From Helicobacter valdiviensis (GTDB taxonomy: Bacteria > Campylobacterota > Campylobacteria > Campylobacterales > Helicobacteraceae), in assembly GCF_003245365.1 (NCBI RefSeq), contig NZ_NBIU01000010.1, positions 1 through 58,590 of the forward strand: DNA of 58,590 nucleotides, in the 5' to 3' direction. The notes beneath the pieces were generated by a model. The model was not told the origin of the DNA. It was given only the letters and a program-made list of their open reading frames with translations, and did no database searches. This document shows, in pieces, positions 25,180 through 34,872 of the stretch. How positions within the stretch are numbered: the first letter of the stretch is position 1; every line of letters starts with the position of its first letter. A program made the translations under genes and the position numbers.

Positions 25180-27356
25180 CTAGAAATTCTTTCTATAATT
25201 GCATTAAAAGTAGCACTAGGACGCATAATTTTATCACATTTAGCATCATCTAGCTTATAATATCCACCTAAATCTACCTTGCTTCCTTGTACATTTAAAT
25301 ATTCTTTATGGATTTTTTCTTCATTTTGCTTGAACTCTTCAAAAATACTCACAAAAAATTCTTGTGTGGCTTTTTCCTCATTTTGCTTACTTAATGCCTC
25401 TGCAAAATACATTGCTAAATAAAAATGGCTTGTTCTATTATCATCTTCACCTACTTTGCGTGAAGGTGCTTTATTATTTTCTAGCCATTTTCCTATTGCA
25501 ATATCTAAAGCATTTGCTAAAACTTTAGCTTTGTTGTGTTTGTTTTTTTGTGCAAAAAATTCCAAACTTGCTTGAAGCGCTAAAAACTCACCCAAACTAT
25601 CCCAACGCAAATGGTTTTCTTCCACCAACTGCTCTACTTGCTTAGGAGCTGAACCTCCTGCACCTGTTTCAAACATCGCCCCACCCTTTAGCATAGGCAC
25701 AATAGAGAGCATTTTTGCACTTGTTCCAAGCTCTAAAATAGGAAAAAGATCTGTCAAATAATCTCTTAATACATTTCCACTAATTGAAATCGCATCTTTT
25801 CCAGCACGGATTAGCTCCAAACTTCTCAAACACGCCTCTTTTGGAGGTAAAATAGCAATTTTTTTACCTAGCTCTTGCAGTCTTTTCTCCACAAAATCTA
25901 TCATAATTTTATTGCTAGGGCGTTTAGAATCTAGCCAAAAAATCGCCTCACTTCCTGTAATATCTGCCCTTTGTATCCCTAAATCAATCCAATTCAACAC
26001 CGCATCATATTTAGCTTCATTTGCTCTATAAATATCTCCTTTTTGCACCTTGTGTTCTAACAATACTTGATTGTTTGCATCTACAATTCTAAAAATTCCA
26101 TCTTCTTTTGCCATAAAGGTTTTATCATGAGAACCATATTCTTGTGCTTTTTTAGCCATTAAGCCCACATTAGACACGCTTCCTAATTTTGTTGGATCTA
26201 ATGTGCCAAATTTGCGTAAATCCTCAATCACAGCCTCATAAATGGTTGCATAAGTTTTATCAGGAATTAGTGCATTGGTATCTTTTTCTTTTCCATCTTT
26301 ATCCCATAATCTTGCACCATTTTTAAGCATTGCAGGCATAGAAGCATCTACAATCACATCACTTGGCACATGTAAATTTGTGATACCTTTATCAGAATTT
26401 ACCATAGATAAAGGCGCACTTGTTGCTAAAATTTCATTATATTTTTTTAAGATTGCTTCTTTTTTAGGGGAATTTTCTATCTTTGCTAAAAGCTCGCTCA
26501 CACCATTGTTTGGATTAATAGCTAAAGCTTCAAATTCTTCCTTAAATGTATCAAATAATTCACTAAAATAAGCCTTAATAGCATATCCAAAAATCACAGG
26601 ATCACTCACTTTCATCATTGTAGCTTTTAAATGCAATGAAAGCAATAAATCCTCTTTTTTACAAACTTCAATTTGCTCTTTATAAAAAGAACTAAGCGCA
26701 TTTACACTCATAAAAGTTGCGTCTAAAATCTCATTTTTTTCTAATTTTAGCCCCTTTTTTAGCACCTCTACACCTTTGCTACCTACAAATTCAATCCTAG
26801 CTTCGGTATCTTCTTTTATTAATACTGCTTTTTCATTAGAGAAAAAATCCCCCTCTTTCATATAGGAAACTTTGCTTTTGCAAGTATCCAAAAAAGGCAC
26901 AACACGATAAGGGTTTTTCTTTGCATATTCTTTAACTGCTTTTGTGCAACGCCTATCAGAATTTCCCGCCCTTAAAACTGGATTTACTGCAGAACCTAAT
27001 ACTTTTTGGTATTTCTCTTTAATTTCTTGTTCTTCTTGTGTGCTTGGATTGTCTGGAAAATCTGGCAATACATATCCCTTTTCTTGAAGCTCTTTAATAG
27101 TTGCTTTTAACTGCGGAATAGATGCTGAAATATTAGGAGTTTTGATTAAATTTGCATCTTCTTTTTGCACCAATTCTCCTAAATAACTTAATTCATCTTT
27201 GGCATCAGTAAATTGTGCTAAAACTCTAGCCGATAAAGAAATATCAGAAGTTTCTATGCTAATTCCTGCTTGATTTAAAAAAGCTTTTGCAATAGGCAAA
27301 AAGGAATAAGTCGCAAGTGCGGGTGATTCATCTGTAAGAGTGTAGGTAATTTTCAT
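25170..27356 (-). CDS. icd: Isocitrate dehydrogenase, NADP-dependent, monomeric type
   Basis: 728 residues, the size of the monomeric IDH-II family and far longer than the roughly 420-residue dimeric enzyme. The start MKITYTLTDESPALATYSFLP and the internal RAGNSDRRCTKAVKEYAKKNP, GSHDKTFMAKEDG and SEAIFWLDSKRP stretches are typical of it. It oxidises isocitrate to 2-oxoglutarate in the TCA cycle, making NADPH. From memory Campylobacter jejuni has this type while H. pylori has the dimeric type. Ribosome binding site AAGGAAG precedes the ATG. It is a single-gene unit with a likely promoter and terminator. Confidence 0.95.
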   Translation of the reverse strand: MKITYTLTDESPALATYSFLPIAKAFLNQAGISIETSDISLSARVLAQFTDAKDELSYLGELVQKEDANLIKTPNISASIPQLKATIKELQEKGYVLPDFPDNPSTQEEQEIKEKYQKVLGSAVNPVLRAGNSDRRCTKAVKEYAKKNPYRVVPFLDTCKSKVSYMKEGDFFSNEKAVLIKEDTEARIEFVGSKGVEVLKKGLKLEKNEILDATFMSVNALSSFYKEQIEVCKKEDLLLSLHLKATMMKVSDPVIFGYAIKAYFSELFDTFKEEFEALAINPNNGVSELLAKIENSPKKEAILKKYNEILATSAPLSMVNSDKGITNLHVPSDVIVDASMPAMLKNGARLWDKDGKEKDTNALIPDKTYATIYEAVIEDLRKFGTLDPTKLGSVSNVGLMAKKAQEYGSHDKTFMAKEDGIFRIVDANNQVLLEHKVQKGDIYRANEAKYDAVLNWIDLGIQRADITGSEAIFWLDSKRPSNKIMIDFVEKRLQELGKKIAILPPKEACLRSLELIRAGKDAISISGNVLRDYLTDLFPILELGTSAKMLSIVPMLKGGAMFETGAGGSAPKQVEQLVEENHLRWDSLGEFLALQASLEFFAQKNKHNKAKVLANALDIAIGKWLENNKAPSRKVGEDDNRTSHFYLAMYFAEALSKQNEEKATQEFFVSIFEEFKQNEEKIHKEYLNVQGSKVDLGGYYKLDDAKCDKIMRPSATFNAIIERISRGN

Positions 27357-27392
27357 AATTTCTTCCTTAAGATTTTAGATATAATTTCAAAG

Positions 27393-27398
27393 AGTATA
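27393..27398 (-). promoter_or_regulatory. -10 box for icd
   Basis: TATACT on the minus strand lies about 37 bases before the icd ATG. The roughly 165-base divergent region also contains TATGCTAAGAT (27490-27500), a possible -10 for the rightward metallo-hydrolase gene. Confidence 0.4.
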
Positions 27399-27523
27399 AC
27401 AAAGAAAAGCACATTTTTAAATAATTTTAGACAAGAATCTTTTTACTTTTATATAAAAGTAACAACAGTAAAATATTAACAAGAGACTTTATGCTAAGAT
27501 TTTAAAAAATAAAAGGCAAAATA

Positions 27524-28243
27524 ATGAAAATTTATGAAAATGAATATTTTTATATCCTAAGAGAGCCTTTTGGCGAATACCAAACAAACTGCTATTTAGC
27601 TTGTAATAAAGAGGATGAAACCTCTCTTATTATTGATCCGGGAATTAATGCAACAGAATGGGTTTTATCAAATGCCAAAAATCCTTTATGTATTTTAAAC
27701 ACACACGGGCATTTTGATCATGTATGGAGCAATCAAGAATTAAAAGAAAAACTAAAGATTCCTTTGCTTTGTCCCTATGAAGATGCTTTTATGCTTGTTA
27801 ATGACTGCTTTAGCACAGGACTTCCTAGTTCAACCCCTGATATTTTAGTGGGAGCAAAAGAAAAAGAAGAAATTAACACAAAAACTTCACAATCTCATAA
27901 TATTAATCGCCAAAATACCTTTAATTTTGGTGCATTTAATGTTAAATTTAGCACATATCCAGGACACACTCCTGGTTGTAGTATTATTACCCTAAGCCAT
28001 CAAAAAAACCCCGAGGAAGAAATCATTTTTAGTGGGGATTTTATTTTTTTAAACTGCATAGGCAGGAGTGATTTTCCTTACTCCTCTCATCAAGTAATGC
28101 TTGAAAGTTTGCAAAGCTTTTTAGAAAATATTCAAAAATGCAAAGATACTCCTATCTTCCCAGGACATGGAGAAAAAACAAGCACCAAAAGCGAAATAGA
28201 AAGCATAGAATACTTCATAAAAAGATTAAGCAAAATTGCCTAA
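27524..28243 (+). CDS. MBL-fold metallo-hydrolase (glyoxalase II-like)
   Basis: 239 residues. Metal ligands of the beta-lactamase fold are present: T-H61-G-H63-F-D65-H66, a later histidine in YPGHTPGCS, aspartate in FSGDFIF, and a C-terminal histidine in FPGHGEKT. Length and order fit the glyoxalase II / YcbL-like group, which hydrolyse thioesters such as S-lactoylglutathione; the organism's thiol substrate is not known. The start follows AAAAGG by six bases. Its end overlaps the converging ctsF-like gene by four bases. Confidence 0.88.
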   Translation: MKIYENEYFYILREPFGEYQTNCYLACNKEDETSLIIDPGINATEWVLSNAKNPLCILNTHGHFDHVWSNQELKEKLKIPLLCPYEDAFMLVNDCFSTGLPSSTPDILVGAKEKEEINTKTSQSHNINRQNTFNFGAFNVKFSTYPGHTPGCSIITLSHQKNPEEEIIFSGDFIFLNCIGRSDFPYSSHQVMLESLQSFLENIQKCKDTPIFPGHGEKTSTKSEIESIEYFIKRLSKIA

Positions 28244-29433
28244 AAGCTCTTAAGTTGCATAGGCAATTCCCAAAGTGGCAAGAAAATCCCAAGCCCAAGC
28301 CACAACACCAAAACCCCTAAAAACAAAATAGCAAGAGGCTCTAAACTTGCAATTACTAGACTTGTCTTATCCTCTAAAATCTCTCCATAAAGCTCATTAA
28401 TGATACTAAGCGCACTTAATAAGCCCTCGCCATCTTTAATGGATTGCATAAGCGATTCTCCTTGCAAATTTAAAACCTTTGATTTTTTAAATGCTAAAGA
28501 AAGTGAAACCCCTTTTTCTATCTCCAAATACACTAACTTTAAACGCCTTTTTAATTCTTTGTTTAAAATCGCTCCACTGGCACATTCTAGACGCTTTTTT
28601 ATAGGAACTTCGCTCTTGCTTAAATAAAAAAACAATACAAAAAAAGTATGAATTTGAGAATAATAAATCATTTCTCCTAAAAAAGGAATTTTAAGCAAAT
28701 AACAATCTATCAAATTTGCAAATTTTTCTAGCTTCTTATATGCACTTGTGATTAAAAAAATACCTCCACCAACCAAAGCCAAGCTTAATAAGCCATAATC
28801 TAGCACTAAAGCTTTAATAAATAAAAGACTAAGTGTGGCAAAAGGCAAATTTGCCCCCAAATCTATAAAAAGATTTTCAAATTGAGGCAACACAAAAAGC
28901 ACAATCCCTAAAAATACAAAAATCATAACAACCACAACAAAAAGAGGATAAAAAAGTGCCCTAAAGAGTGCTTTCTTATTTTTATTTTGCATTTTTAAAG
29001 ACAAAATAGCATAGTTTAACATCTCCTCTATTTTTCCATTTTGCTCCCCCACTTCCATAAGCGCACAAATAAATGCTTCAAAACCTACCTCCCTAAAAGC
29101 ATTGGATAAATTTTTACCACCCTTTAATTGATAAAGAATTTGTAAAAATCTTTGCTGTAATTTTTTATTATTTGTATGCTCTATAATGCTTTGCAAAGAA
29201 GCTTCAAGAGGGATTTTTGCCCTAAGAGATAAGCTTAATTGATAAAATGCGTTTAAAATATCTTTATAAGAGGGATTTTTACTTAAAAATAAAGTAGATG
29301 TTTTTGGAACAATCTTTAAAAGAGTAAAATGATTTACTAAAAGCCAGTCTTCAATTTCTTCTTTATTTTTCGCTCTTTTTAAAATGCGAAATTTTTTGCC
29401 ATTATACTTATAAAATACTTCAAATTTTTGCAT
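28240..29433 (-). CDS. ctsF: Type II secretion/competence inner-membrane protein F (CtsF-like)
   Basis: 397 residues. Two homologous GspF/PilC halves, each a cytoplasmic helical bundle ending in membrane helices (around 165-190, 205-235 and 370-390). The conserved L.(R/K)..G..L..A pattern appears in LRAKIPLEASLQ and GGKNLSNAFREVG, and again in SLAFKKSKVLN. It is the polytopic platform protein of type II/IV pilus-like machines. The start abuts the stop of the E-type ATPase gene. In Campylobacter, CtsF is needed for natural transformation. The last gene of the minus-strand operon. Confidence 0.85.
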   Translation of the reverse strand: MQKFEVFYKYNGKKFRILKRAKNKEEIEDWLLVNHFTLLKIVPKTSTLFLSKNPSYKDILNAFYQLSLSLRAKIPLEASLQSIIEHTNNKKLQQRFLQILYQLKGGKNLSNAFREVGFEAFICALMEVGEQNGKIEEMLNYAILSLKMQNKNKKALFRALFYPLFVVVVMIFVFLGIVLFVLPQFENLFIDLGANLPFATLSLLFIKALVLDYGLLSLALVGGGIFLITSAYKKLEKFANLIDCYLLKIPFLGEMIYYSQIHTFFVLFFYLSKSEVPIKKRLECASGAILNKELKRRLKLVYLEIEKGVSLSLAFKKSKVLNLQGESLMQSIKDGEGLLSALSIINELYGEILEDKTSLVIASLEPLAILFLGVLVLWLGLGIFLPLWELPMQLKSF

Positions 29434-30843
29434 TCACTTTACTACCCTATACACTTCTTTAAGTGAAGTTATGCCACTTTTAGCTTTATCCAATGCCTTT
29501 TGCAAAAGAGTATAAGAACCCTCTTTTTGTAAAATTTCTAGCAATTTATCTTTTGTAATCTTTCCATCAATAAAACTTTTTAAATTGCTATCCATTATTA
29601 AAATTTCTGCAACCACAATTCTATCTTTAAAGCCTGTAAAGTTACACCGCATACAACCTTTAGCACTATAAAATTCACCTTCTTTGTTTTTACACATAGG
29701 ACATAATCTTCTTAAAAGCCTTTGAGCAATCACTCCGCTTAATGCCTCTTTTAAAAAATAAGGCTCTACCCCCATATCTATAAGTCTTGGAATTGTTTCT
29801 AGTGCATCATTTGTGTGTAAAGTAGAAAATACCAAATGCCCTGTAAATGCAGCCCTCAAAGCTACTTTTAGTGTTTCTTTATCGCGGATTTCTCCCACCA
29901 TAATCACATCAGGATCTTGGCGTAAAATACTTTTTAACACAGAAGCAAAACTCATTTCTTTATGAATGGCAACTTGTGTAATATTTTCTAGGCGGTATTC
30001 TACGGGATCTTCAAGGCTAATGATTTTTAAATTTTTATGCTGGATTTGTTTTAAAATTGCATGCAAAGTTGTGCTTTTGCCACTCCCAGTTGGGCCACTG
30101 ACAAGCACAAATCCATAAGGCAAATTTGCTAATTTTAAAATTTCTTGTAGCTCCTTTTCTAAAAATCCAAGCTCTTTTAAGGGAAGTGCTACACTTGTGG
30201 GATCTAACACTCTTAATACCACAGATTCGCCCTCCACTAAAGGAAGCGTAGAAATCCTAAAATCATAGCTTACAACCTCTCCTTTGATATTTTTTAGCCC
30301 ATAAGAAAATCTCCCATCTTGAGGCAAAGAAACTTCAGCGATGTTCAAATTAGAAAAAAGCTTTAAACAAAGCACCAAAGAAGCATTCAAATAACTTGGC
30401 AAGACCAATCTATCCACTAAAACAGAATCTAATCTAAACCTAATCTTGCATTCTTTTATAGTTTGCTCAATATGAATATCACTTGCTCCTTTATAAATTG
30501 CATCTTGCAAAATATTTTCAAGCAACAAAACAATCTTAGAATCCTCGCTATCAATTCCTTGTTTTGGTATTTCATTTAAAAGATGGGCGATGTTTTGCTC
30601 TATCTGCAAAAAACGCAATACTTCTTGAAAGTTTTCTTTAGAAATTTTGCAAAAATGGATTTTATAAGAACTTAAGATTTTAGGTAGAATTTTTGCACTC
30701 TCTTCTTTAAACTCCAACAAAGCAATGCGTAAAACTTCTTCTTTAAAATCTATACAAATTGCCCCAAAATGTTGCATTTGCTCTAAATTTAAAAGACTAG
30801 CAACTTTTAAATCCACACTACAAAACTCTATTTCTTCTACCAT
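29434..30843 (-). CDS. ctsE: Type II secretion/competence ATPase E (CtsE-like)
   Basis: 469 residues. GspE/PilB family: Walker A GPTGSGKS (250-257), Asp box around ISLEDPVEYRLE (275-286), Walker B region PDVIMVGEIRD (311-321), His box FSTLHTNDA (339-347), and a four-cysteine zinc finger (Cys381, 384, 397, 400). It powers pseudopilus assembly from the cytoplasmic face. The N-terminal domain is shorter than in GspE. The order with ctsF downstream and the secretin upstream matches the Campylobacter transformation locus. Confidence 0.9.
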   Translation of the reverse strand: MVEEIEFCSVDLKVASLLNLEQMQHFGAICIDFKEEVLRIALLEFKEESAKILPKILSSYKIHFCKISKENFQEVLRFLQIEQNIAHLLNEIPKQGIDSEDSKIVLLLENILQDAIYKGASDIHIEQTIKECKIRFRLDSVLVDRLVLPSYLNASLVLCLKLFSNLNIAEVSLPQDGRFSYGLKNIKGEVVSYDFRISTLPLVEGESVVLRVLDPTSVALPLKELGFLEKELQEILKLANLPYGFVLVSGPTGSGKSTTLHAILKQIQHKNLKIISLEDPVEYRLENITQVAIHKEMSFASVLKSILRQDPDVIMVGEIRDKETLKVALRAAFTGHLVFSTLHTNDALETIPRLIDMGVEPYFLKEALSGVIAQRLLRRLCPMCKNKEGEFYSAKGCMRCNFTGFKDRIVVAEILIMDSNLKSFIDGKITKDKLLEILQKEGSYTLLQKALDKAKSGITSLKEVYRVVK

Positions 30844-30852
30844 CTTTTATCC

Positions 30853-31452
30853 CTAAATTTTCTCTTTAAAACTCTTTAGTAAATTTTGTAAATTTGTGTT
30901 GTATTCATAGTTTAAAACTGCTTGCAAAAGCCTTTTAGCACCCTCTTTGTCTCCTTCTTCGTAGAGAGTTTTAGCATAAATCTCATAACTTCTAAAATCT
31001 AGCGGATCTTTTAAATTTTGCTTATAAGCTAGGATTTTGGCTAACTTATAATCTTTTGTTTCCAAAGCCCTACTAGCTTTTTTAAACCAATCTAGCTCTT
31101 TTGGATAGCTTCTTAGCACAATTTTAGCTTTTTGCACTTGCTTATCCTCTTTTACAGGCATAAGCGAAAGATATTCAAAATACACATACCCTTTTGATGT
31201 TTTTAAAAAATCATTTTCCATACCCTCATATTTACAAATTTCTGTATTTTTAGGTAATTTTGCAAGAATTGGAGAATCCAAATGCGGAGCTTGTCTTAAA
31301 TGAAGATTTTGCACACTCACATAATAACATGGCTTTGCGATTTTTAGCGGAGCTTTAAAGACCTCTTTAGAGGGTTGCTCCATCTTTACAAATAAAGGTA
31401 AAACCATAAACAAAACACCGCACCCCAGCAAACAAACAGCAATCTTTAACAT
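30853..31452 (-). CDS. Membrane-anchored protein with SH3-like domain, competence locus
   Basis: 199 residues. One N-terminal membrane helix or signal (about 2-22) is followed by a bacterial SH3-like segment (residues about 42-95; VQNLHLRQAPHLDSPILAKL) and a helical TPR-like C-terminal part (about 115-190). It occupies the place held by ctsP/ctsX in Campylobacter, but I see no Walker motif and cannot equate it with either. It is probably a periplasmic protein attached to the inner membrane, possibly linking the machine to peptidoglycan through its SH3 fold. Confidence 0.6.
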   Translation of the reverse strand: MLKIAVCLLGCGVLFMVLPLFVKMEQPSKEVFKAPLKIAKPCYYVSVQNLHLRQAPHLDSPILAKLPKNTEICKYEGMENDFLKTSKGYVYFEYLSLMPVKEDKQVQKAKIVLRSYPKELDWFKKASRALETKDYKLAKILAYKQNLKDPLDFRSYEIYAKTLYEEGDKEGAKRLLQAVLNYEYNTNLQNLLKSFKEKI

Positions 31453-31453
31453 T

Positions 31454-32896
31454 TTAATCCTTTAGCATTTCATAACCTAATGATTTTAATGTAGGTGGTT
31501 TTTTATGGATAATTTTAGGCTCTATAATAAAAATAATTTCTTCTTTGCTCTCTAAAGTTTGAGAATAAGAAAAAACATAAGAAAGCAAAGGCAAATCTCC
31601 AAGCAATGGAATTTTACTCTCCTTTTTGCTTGAAGTATTTGAAATTAATCCCCCTAAAATTATCTTTTCTTTATCTTGAACCCTAATTATAGAAGAAAGC
31701 TGATTTGTCGTAAGATTTGGCGGAGTTTCAAATGCAAGAGCAGGAAGATTTATTCTATTCTCTTTGGTCTTAGTAATAGAAGGATTGATTTTTAAAATCA
31801 CTTCATTACCAAAAATTAAAGGTGTAATGTCTAGTAAAACTCCTGCAAAAATACTTGGATATTCACTATCTTTATTGGTTAGCGTAGTCTGTGCGTTCGT
31901 ATTTTGATAAATCGTGCTTTTTTTATAACGCAAAATATCTCCTACACTAATCATTGCAGGTTGGTTATTAAGGGTTAAAATTTTAGGATTTGAGATAGAC
32001 TTTACCTCTCCATAGGTTTTTAGATATTTTACTATCTCATTCAAGCTTAATCCTTGATGGACAATATTTAGCCCATAAGTCCTACTAGCTTTAGTGCCTC
32101 CTATGATATTAATCCCACTACTATTTCCTAAATTCCCCTCTCCCCCTAAGTTAGAATTTTCACTTGCTCCTAAAATGTTAATATTTTGCAATCCATAAAG
32201 CCCCTCCCAATTAATCCCAGTAGTGTTTGTATTGCTATGCAAAACACTTAAAATTTTCACATCAATCATCACTTGTGCTTGAAGCCTTTTATGTAAAGTA
32301 TCCATATAAGTCTTAGCAAGTTTTAGCTGTTTTTGATCCCCCTTTATGCTAATAAGCCCTGCTCCTTTGTTGATAACAATTCCTACATCTTCTCCTAAAA
32401 GCTCTTCTAGCTCTTGCTTAATATTCTCCCAAAAATTAAACCCATCATAGCTTACAATATCCACACCAGATTTACTAAATCCTTGCGTTCCTCCCTCAAA
32501 GGATTGCTCTTTAGTATCTTTATTGATAAGCACTGAAGTGCTAGAGCTACCTTCTCTATTTGTTCCAAGATAATTGATTTTAAAAGTTTGGGTTTGCAAA
32601 ATGCTAAGATTTAACTTTTTGTTCGCATAAGAATAATGTAAATTTGCCACTTCAAAGAGCAATTCAAAAATATCATCCAAACCCCCTTTTTTGATATTAA
32701 TAATGGGCAACTTTCTACTTAATCTCTCCCCAATCTCTTCGTCATCATAAACCACACTAAAAGAACATTCCTTAGCAAGATGAGCTAAAACCTCTTGAAT
32801 GCTAACTTGTGCTTCTTCCAAATACAAATCAAAAGATCTATTCTCACATGCAAAAATTAATCCTAAAAAACTAAAAAATAGCCAAATCACTTTCAT
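31454..32896 (-). CDS. ctsD: Secretin of the competence/type II-like system (CtsD-like)
   Basis: 480 residues. The signal sequence (1 to about 17) ends LIFAC, close to but not a canonical lipobox. It is followed by an STN-like N0 domain (about 20-105), one N-domain (about 160-225) and the secretin core (about 285-470), with NLTTNQLSSIIRVQDKEKIILGGL and KIPLLGDLPLLSYVF as hallmarks. Secretins form the outer-membrane ring for pili or DNA uptake. The small gene upstream overlaps by one base. Shorter than GspD because it has fewer N domains. Confidence 0.9.
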   Translation of the reverse strand: MKVIWLFFSFLGLIFACENRSFDLYLEEAQVSIQEVLAHLAKECSFSVVYDDEEIGERLSRKLPIINIKKGGLDDIFELLFEVANLHYSYANKKLNLSILQTQTFKINYLGTNREGSSSTSVLINKDTKEQSFEGGTQGFSKSGVDIVSYDGFNFWENIKQELEELLGEDVGIVINKGAGLISIKGDQKQLKLAKTYMDTLHKRLQAQVMIDVKILSVLHSNTNTTGINWEGLYGLQNINILGASENSNLGGEGNLGNSSGINIIGGTKASRTYGLNIVHQGLSLNEIVKYLKTYGEVKSISNPKILTLNNQPAMISVGDILRYKKSTIYQNTNAQTTLTNKDSEYPSIFAGVLLDITPLIFGNEVILKINPSITKTKENRINLPALAFETPPNLTTNQLSSIIRVQDKEKIILGGLISNTSSKKESKIPLLGDLPLLSYVFSYSQTLESKEEIIFIIEPKIIHKKPPTLKSLGYEMLKD

Positions 32897-33165
32897 TATT
32901 TGCCTTTAAAACTATCCTCAAAACATAATGTTTTAGATTTACTCTCTTTTTGTAATTGCACGCAAGGATAAACAATCAAAACTATTTTGTAATCTAAAAT
33001 TTCTTCCTCTTTTTTTAGCCAACTCCCATTAATTTTTACGCTTTCTCCCAAGATTGCCTCTAGTTTAAGATTGGCTTGTGAAAATTCTTTAAAATAAAGA
33101 AAATTATCTACAATCTTTGCCTCTAGAAGCCCTACTGCTAGAACATAAAATACTACAAGCCTCAT
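32896..33165 (-). CDS. Small exported protein, competence locus (CtsR/PilP-like position)
   Basis: 89 residues with an N-terminal signal peptide (about 1-16, cleavage likely after LLEA) and a short periplasmic domain containing two cysteines (Cys70 and Cys82 approximately) that could form a disulfide. Position directly before the secretin gene, with ATG/stop overlaps on both sides, equals that of ctsR in Campylobacter and of pilP in type IV pilus operons. The sequence is too short for firm family assignment. Confidence 0.6.
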   Translation of the reverse strand: MRLVVFYVLAVGLLEAKIVDNFLYFKEFSQANLKLEAILGESVKINGSWLKKEEEILDYKIVLIVYPCVQLQKESKSKTLCFEDSFKGK

Positions 33166-33716
33166 TTTTCTTCCTTTAAATCCAATAAAGTCATATAAAA
33201 TGTAAGCACTGACGCACTTGGATAAACACTAAGTGAGTGAATTTGTGTAAAATTAAAATCTCTATCAATCTCTTCTATAAAACTAAAAAGCTCTTCAAAT
33301 GCCAAATCCCCACTAAGCACAATTTTCCTCCCTTCAAAAGAAAAAGCAATTTGCGAAAGCTTTCTATTGTTTAATTCAAAAAGTAAAACATTTAAAGAAG
33401 AATAGCCATTTTTGTAAGTTTGTATTTGCTCATCTTGATCCTTTATTTTTTCTTTTATTTCTTGTAAATTAGTTTTTAATTTTGCATAATCTAATTCTTC
33501 GCCAAACTCTAGCTTCCCTTGCAACTCTTGCACTCTTGCATTTAAGCTTTGATAATTATTTAATGTCTTTTCATAACTTTGCCTAACCTTTGGATAAATG
33601 ATAAAAAAACTCAAATAAGCACTCACAACCAACACCAAAAATGCTAAAAGAACAAGCTCTCTTTTAGTGCGTTCTTGTAAAAAATCTTCCAAAATTGTAA
33701 ATTTTACTTTTTTCAT
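33162..33716 (-). CDS. PilO/GspM-like inner-membrane assembly protein
   Basis: 184 residues. A short cytoplasmic N-terminus is followed by one membrane helix (about 20-42), a coiled coil (about 45-105) and a small alpha-beta domain with KIVLSGDLAFEELFSFIEEI, the pattern of the ferredoxin-like domain in PilO/GspM. It probably forms an inner-membrane subcomplex with the upstream L/N-like protein. Overlaps both neighbours by four bases. Confidence 0.65.
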   Translation of the reverse strand: MKKVKFTILEDFLQERTKRELVLLAFLVLVVSAYLSFFIIYPKVRQSYEKTLNNYQSLNARVQELQGKLEFGEELDYAKLKTNLQEIKEKIKDQDEQIQTYKNGYSSLNVLLFELNNRKLSQIAFSFEGRKIVLSGDLAFEELFSFIEEIDRDFNFTQIHSLSVYPSASVLTFYMTLLDLKEEK

Positions 33717-34771
33717 TTAGCTTCCAATTGCAAAGAGTAATAAGGATTTAAATCGCTAAAACTTAACACTTTGACATATTTTTCAATTTGCGGAAATAAG
33801 GAATAAAAATCCCCTCCAAAAAGCAATAAATAAAATTGTCCATCCTCATAAAAAAGATATACAATCTTTAGATTATTTTGCAAAAGAAGAGTATTTATCT
33901 CGGCAAAAATGGGAAGAAAATATTTTTTCTGCGGATTAATTAAAGAAAGATAATTTTTATTTTGCAAATAAATCTTCTCTAGATTTTGCAATTCTTCTTT
34001 AGCTCTTAGTAACTCCTTTTCTTCTTTGCTCTTTTTCTCATTTTTTAATTTTAATTGCAAATTTAATTCTTCTAAATTTTGTCTTATTTTTTGATTTTTA
34101 TCCTCTAAAGTCATTCCTAAAAACCACAAATACAAAGGATAAATCAAAAATAATAAAAAACTGATACAAAAGATTGACAAATACCTAAAAGATAGATTTT
34201 TAAAAAGATTTATTGTGTCTTTTTTGGGGATAAAATTTGGCACATTTTTCTTCTCTAATTCTTCTTTTTTAAAACAATTTTCTATTAAAGTAATTTCTTT
34301 TTGTAACTCTTTTTTAAACTCCAAAATTTTCTCATTTTCTTCTATATTGCATGAAAAATAATAGAGTTTAAAATCTTTATTTTGCATTTTTATAAAATCA
34401 CAAATCTCTTCTTGTTTTAAAAGCTCATAAAAAATAATTTTTGCATTTTCTATCCACACAAATGCCAAATCTTTTAAATCTTGCAAAATAAAACCACAAA
34501 GCCCCTCTTTAGCATACAAAGCTTGTAGCACAAAAATAGGACTTGTAAGAAAACTACTTTTTTGATTAAAGTTTTTAAGCTTATCTTTGTTTATTAATAT
34601 GCAATGGTATTTTTGATTTACATAACAATAAGACAAAAAATATTCACATTCTCTATCTAATCCCAAAATAAGACAAATTTTTTCTTCAAGCAAGTCTTGC
34701 AAATTTTCTTGTTTTACCTCTAATTCTAAAGAATAAAATACAATTTCACTCAGTGGAAAATAGCTTACCAA
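33713..34771 (-). CDS. GspL / PilN-like inner-membrane assembly protein
   Basis: 352 residues. A cytoplasmic N-terminal domain (about 1-185), weakly like a degenerate PilM/GspL actin-like fold, precedes one membrane helix (about 195-218), a charged coiled coil (about 222-275) and a periplasmic ferredoxin-like domain (about 285-350). That layout is the fused PilM-PilN arrangement of GspL. It is the first gene of the minus-strand competence operon, divergent from the pseudopilin genes about 100 bases away. Assignment is by architecture, not by sequence motif. Confidence 0.6.
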   Translation of the reverse strand: MVSYFPLSEIVFYSLELEVKQENLQDLLEEKICLILGLDRECEYFLSYCYVNQKYHCILINKDKLKNFNQKSSFLTSPIFVLQALYAKEGLCGFILQDLKDLAFVWIENAKIIFYELLKQEEICDFIKMQNKDFKLYYFSCNIEENEKILEFKKELQKEITLIENCFKKEELEKKNVPNFIPKKDTINLFKNLSFRYLSIFCISFLLFLIYPLYLWFLGMTLEDKNQKIRQNLEELNLQLKLKNEKKSKEEKELLRAKEELQNLEKIYLQNKNYLSLINPQKKYFLPIFAEINTLLLQNNLKIVYLFYEDGQFYLLLFGGDFYSLFPQIEKYVKVLSFSDLNPYYSLQLEAK

Positions 34772-34872
34772 ATCCTAAAACCTTTCTTGCATTTGTGCTT
34801 TTTTAAGATATACTATCCTAATAAACTTAAATATGATTTATTTTAAATAAACTCATTTTGCAAGGAATGTGA

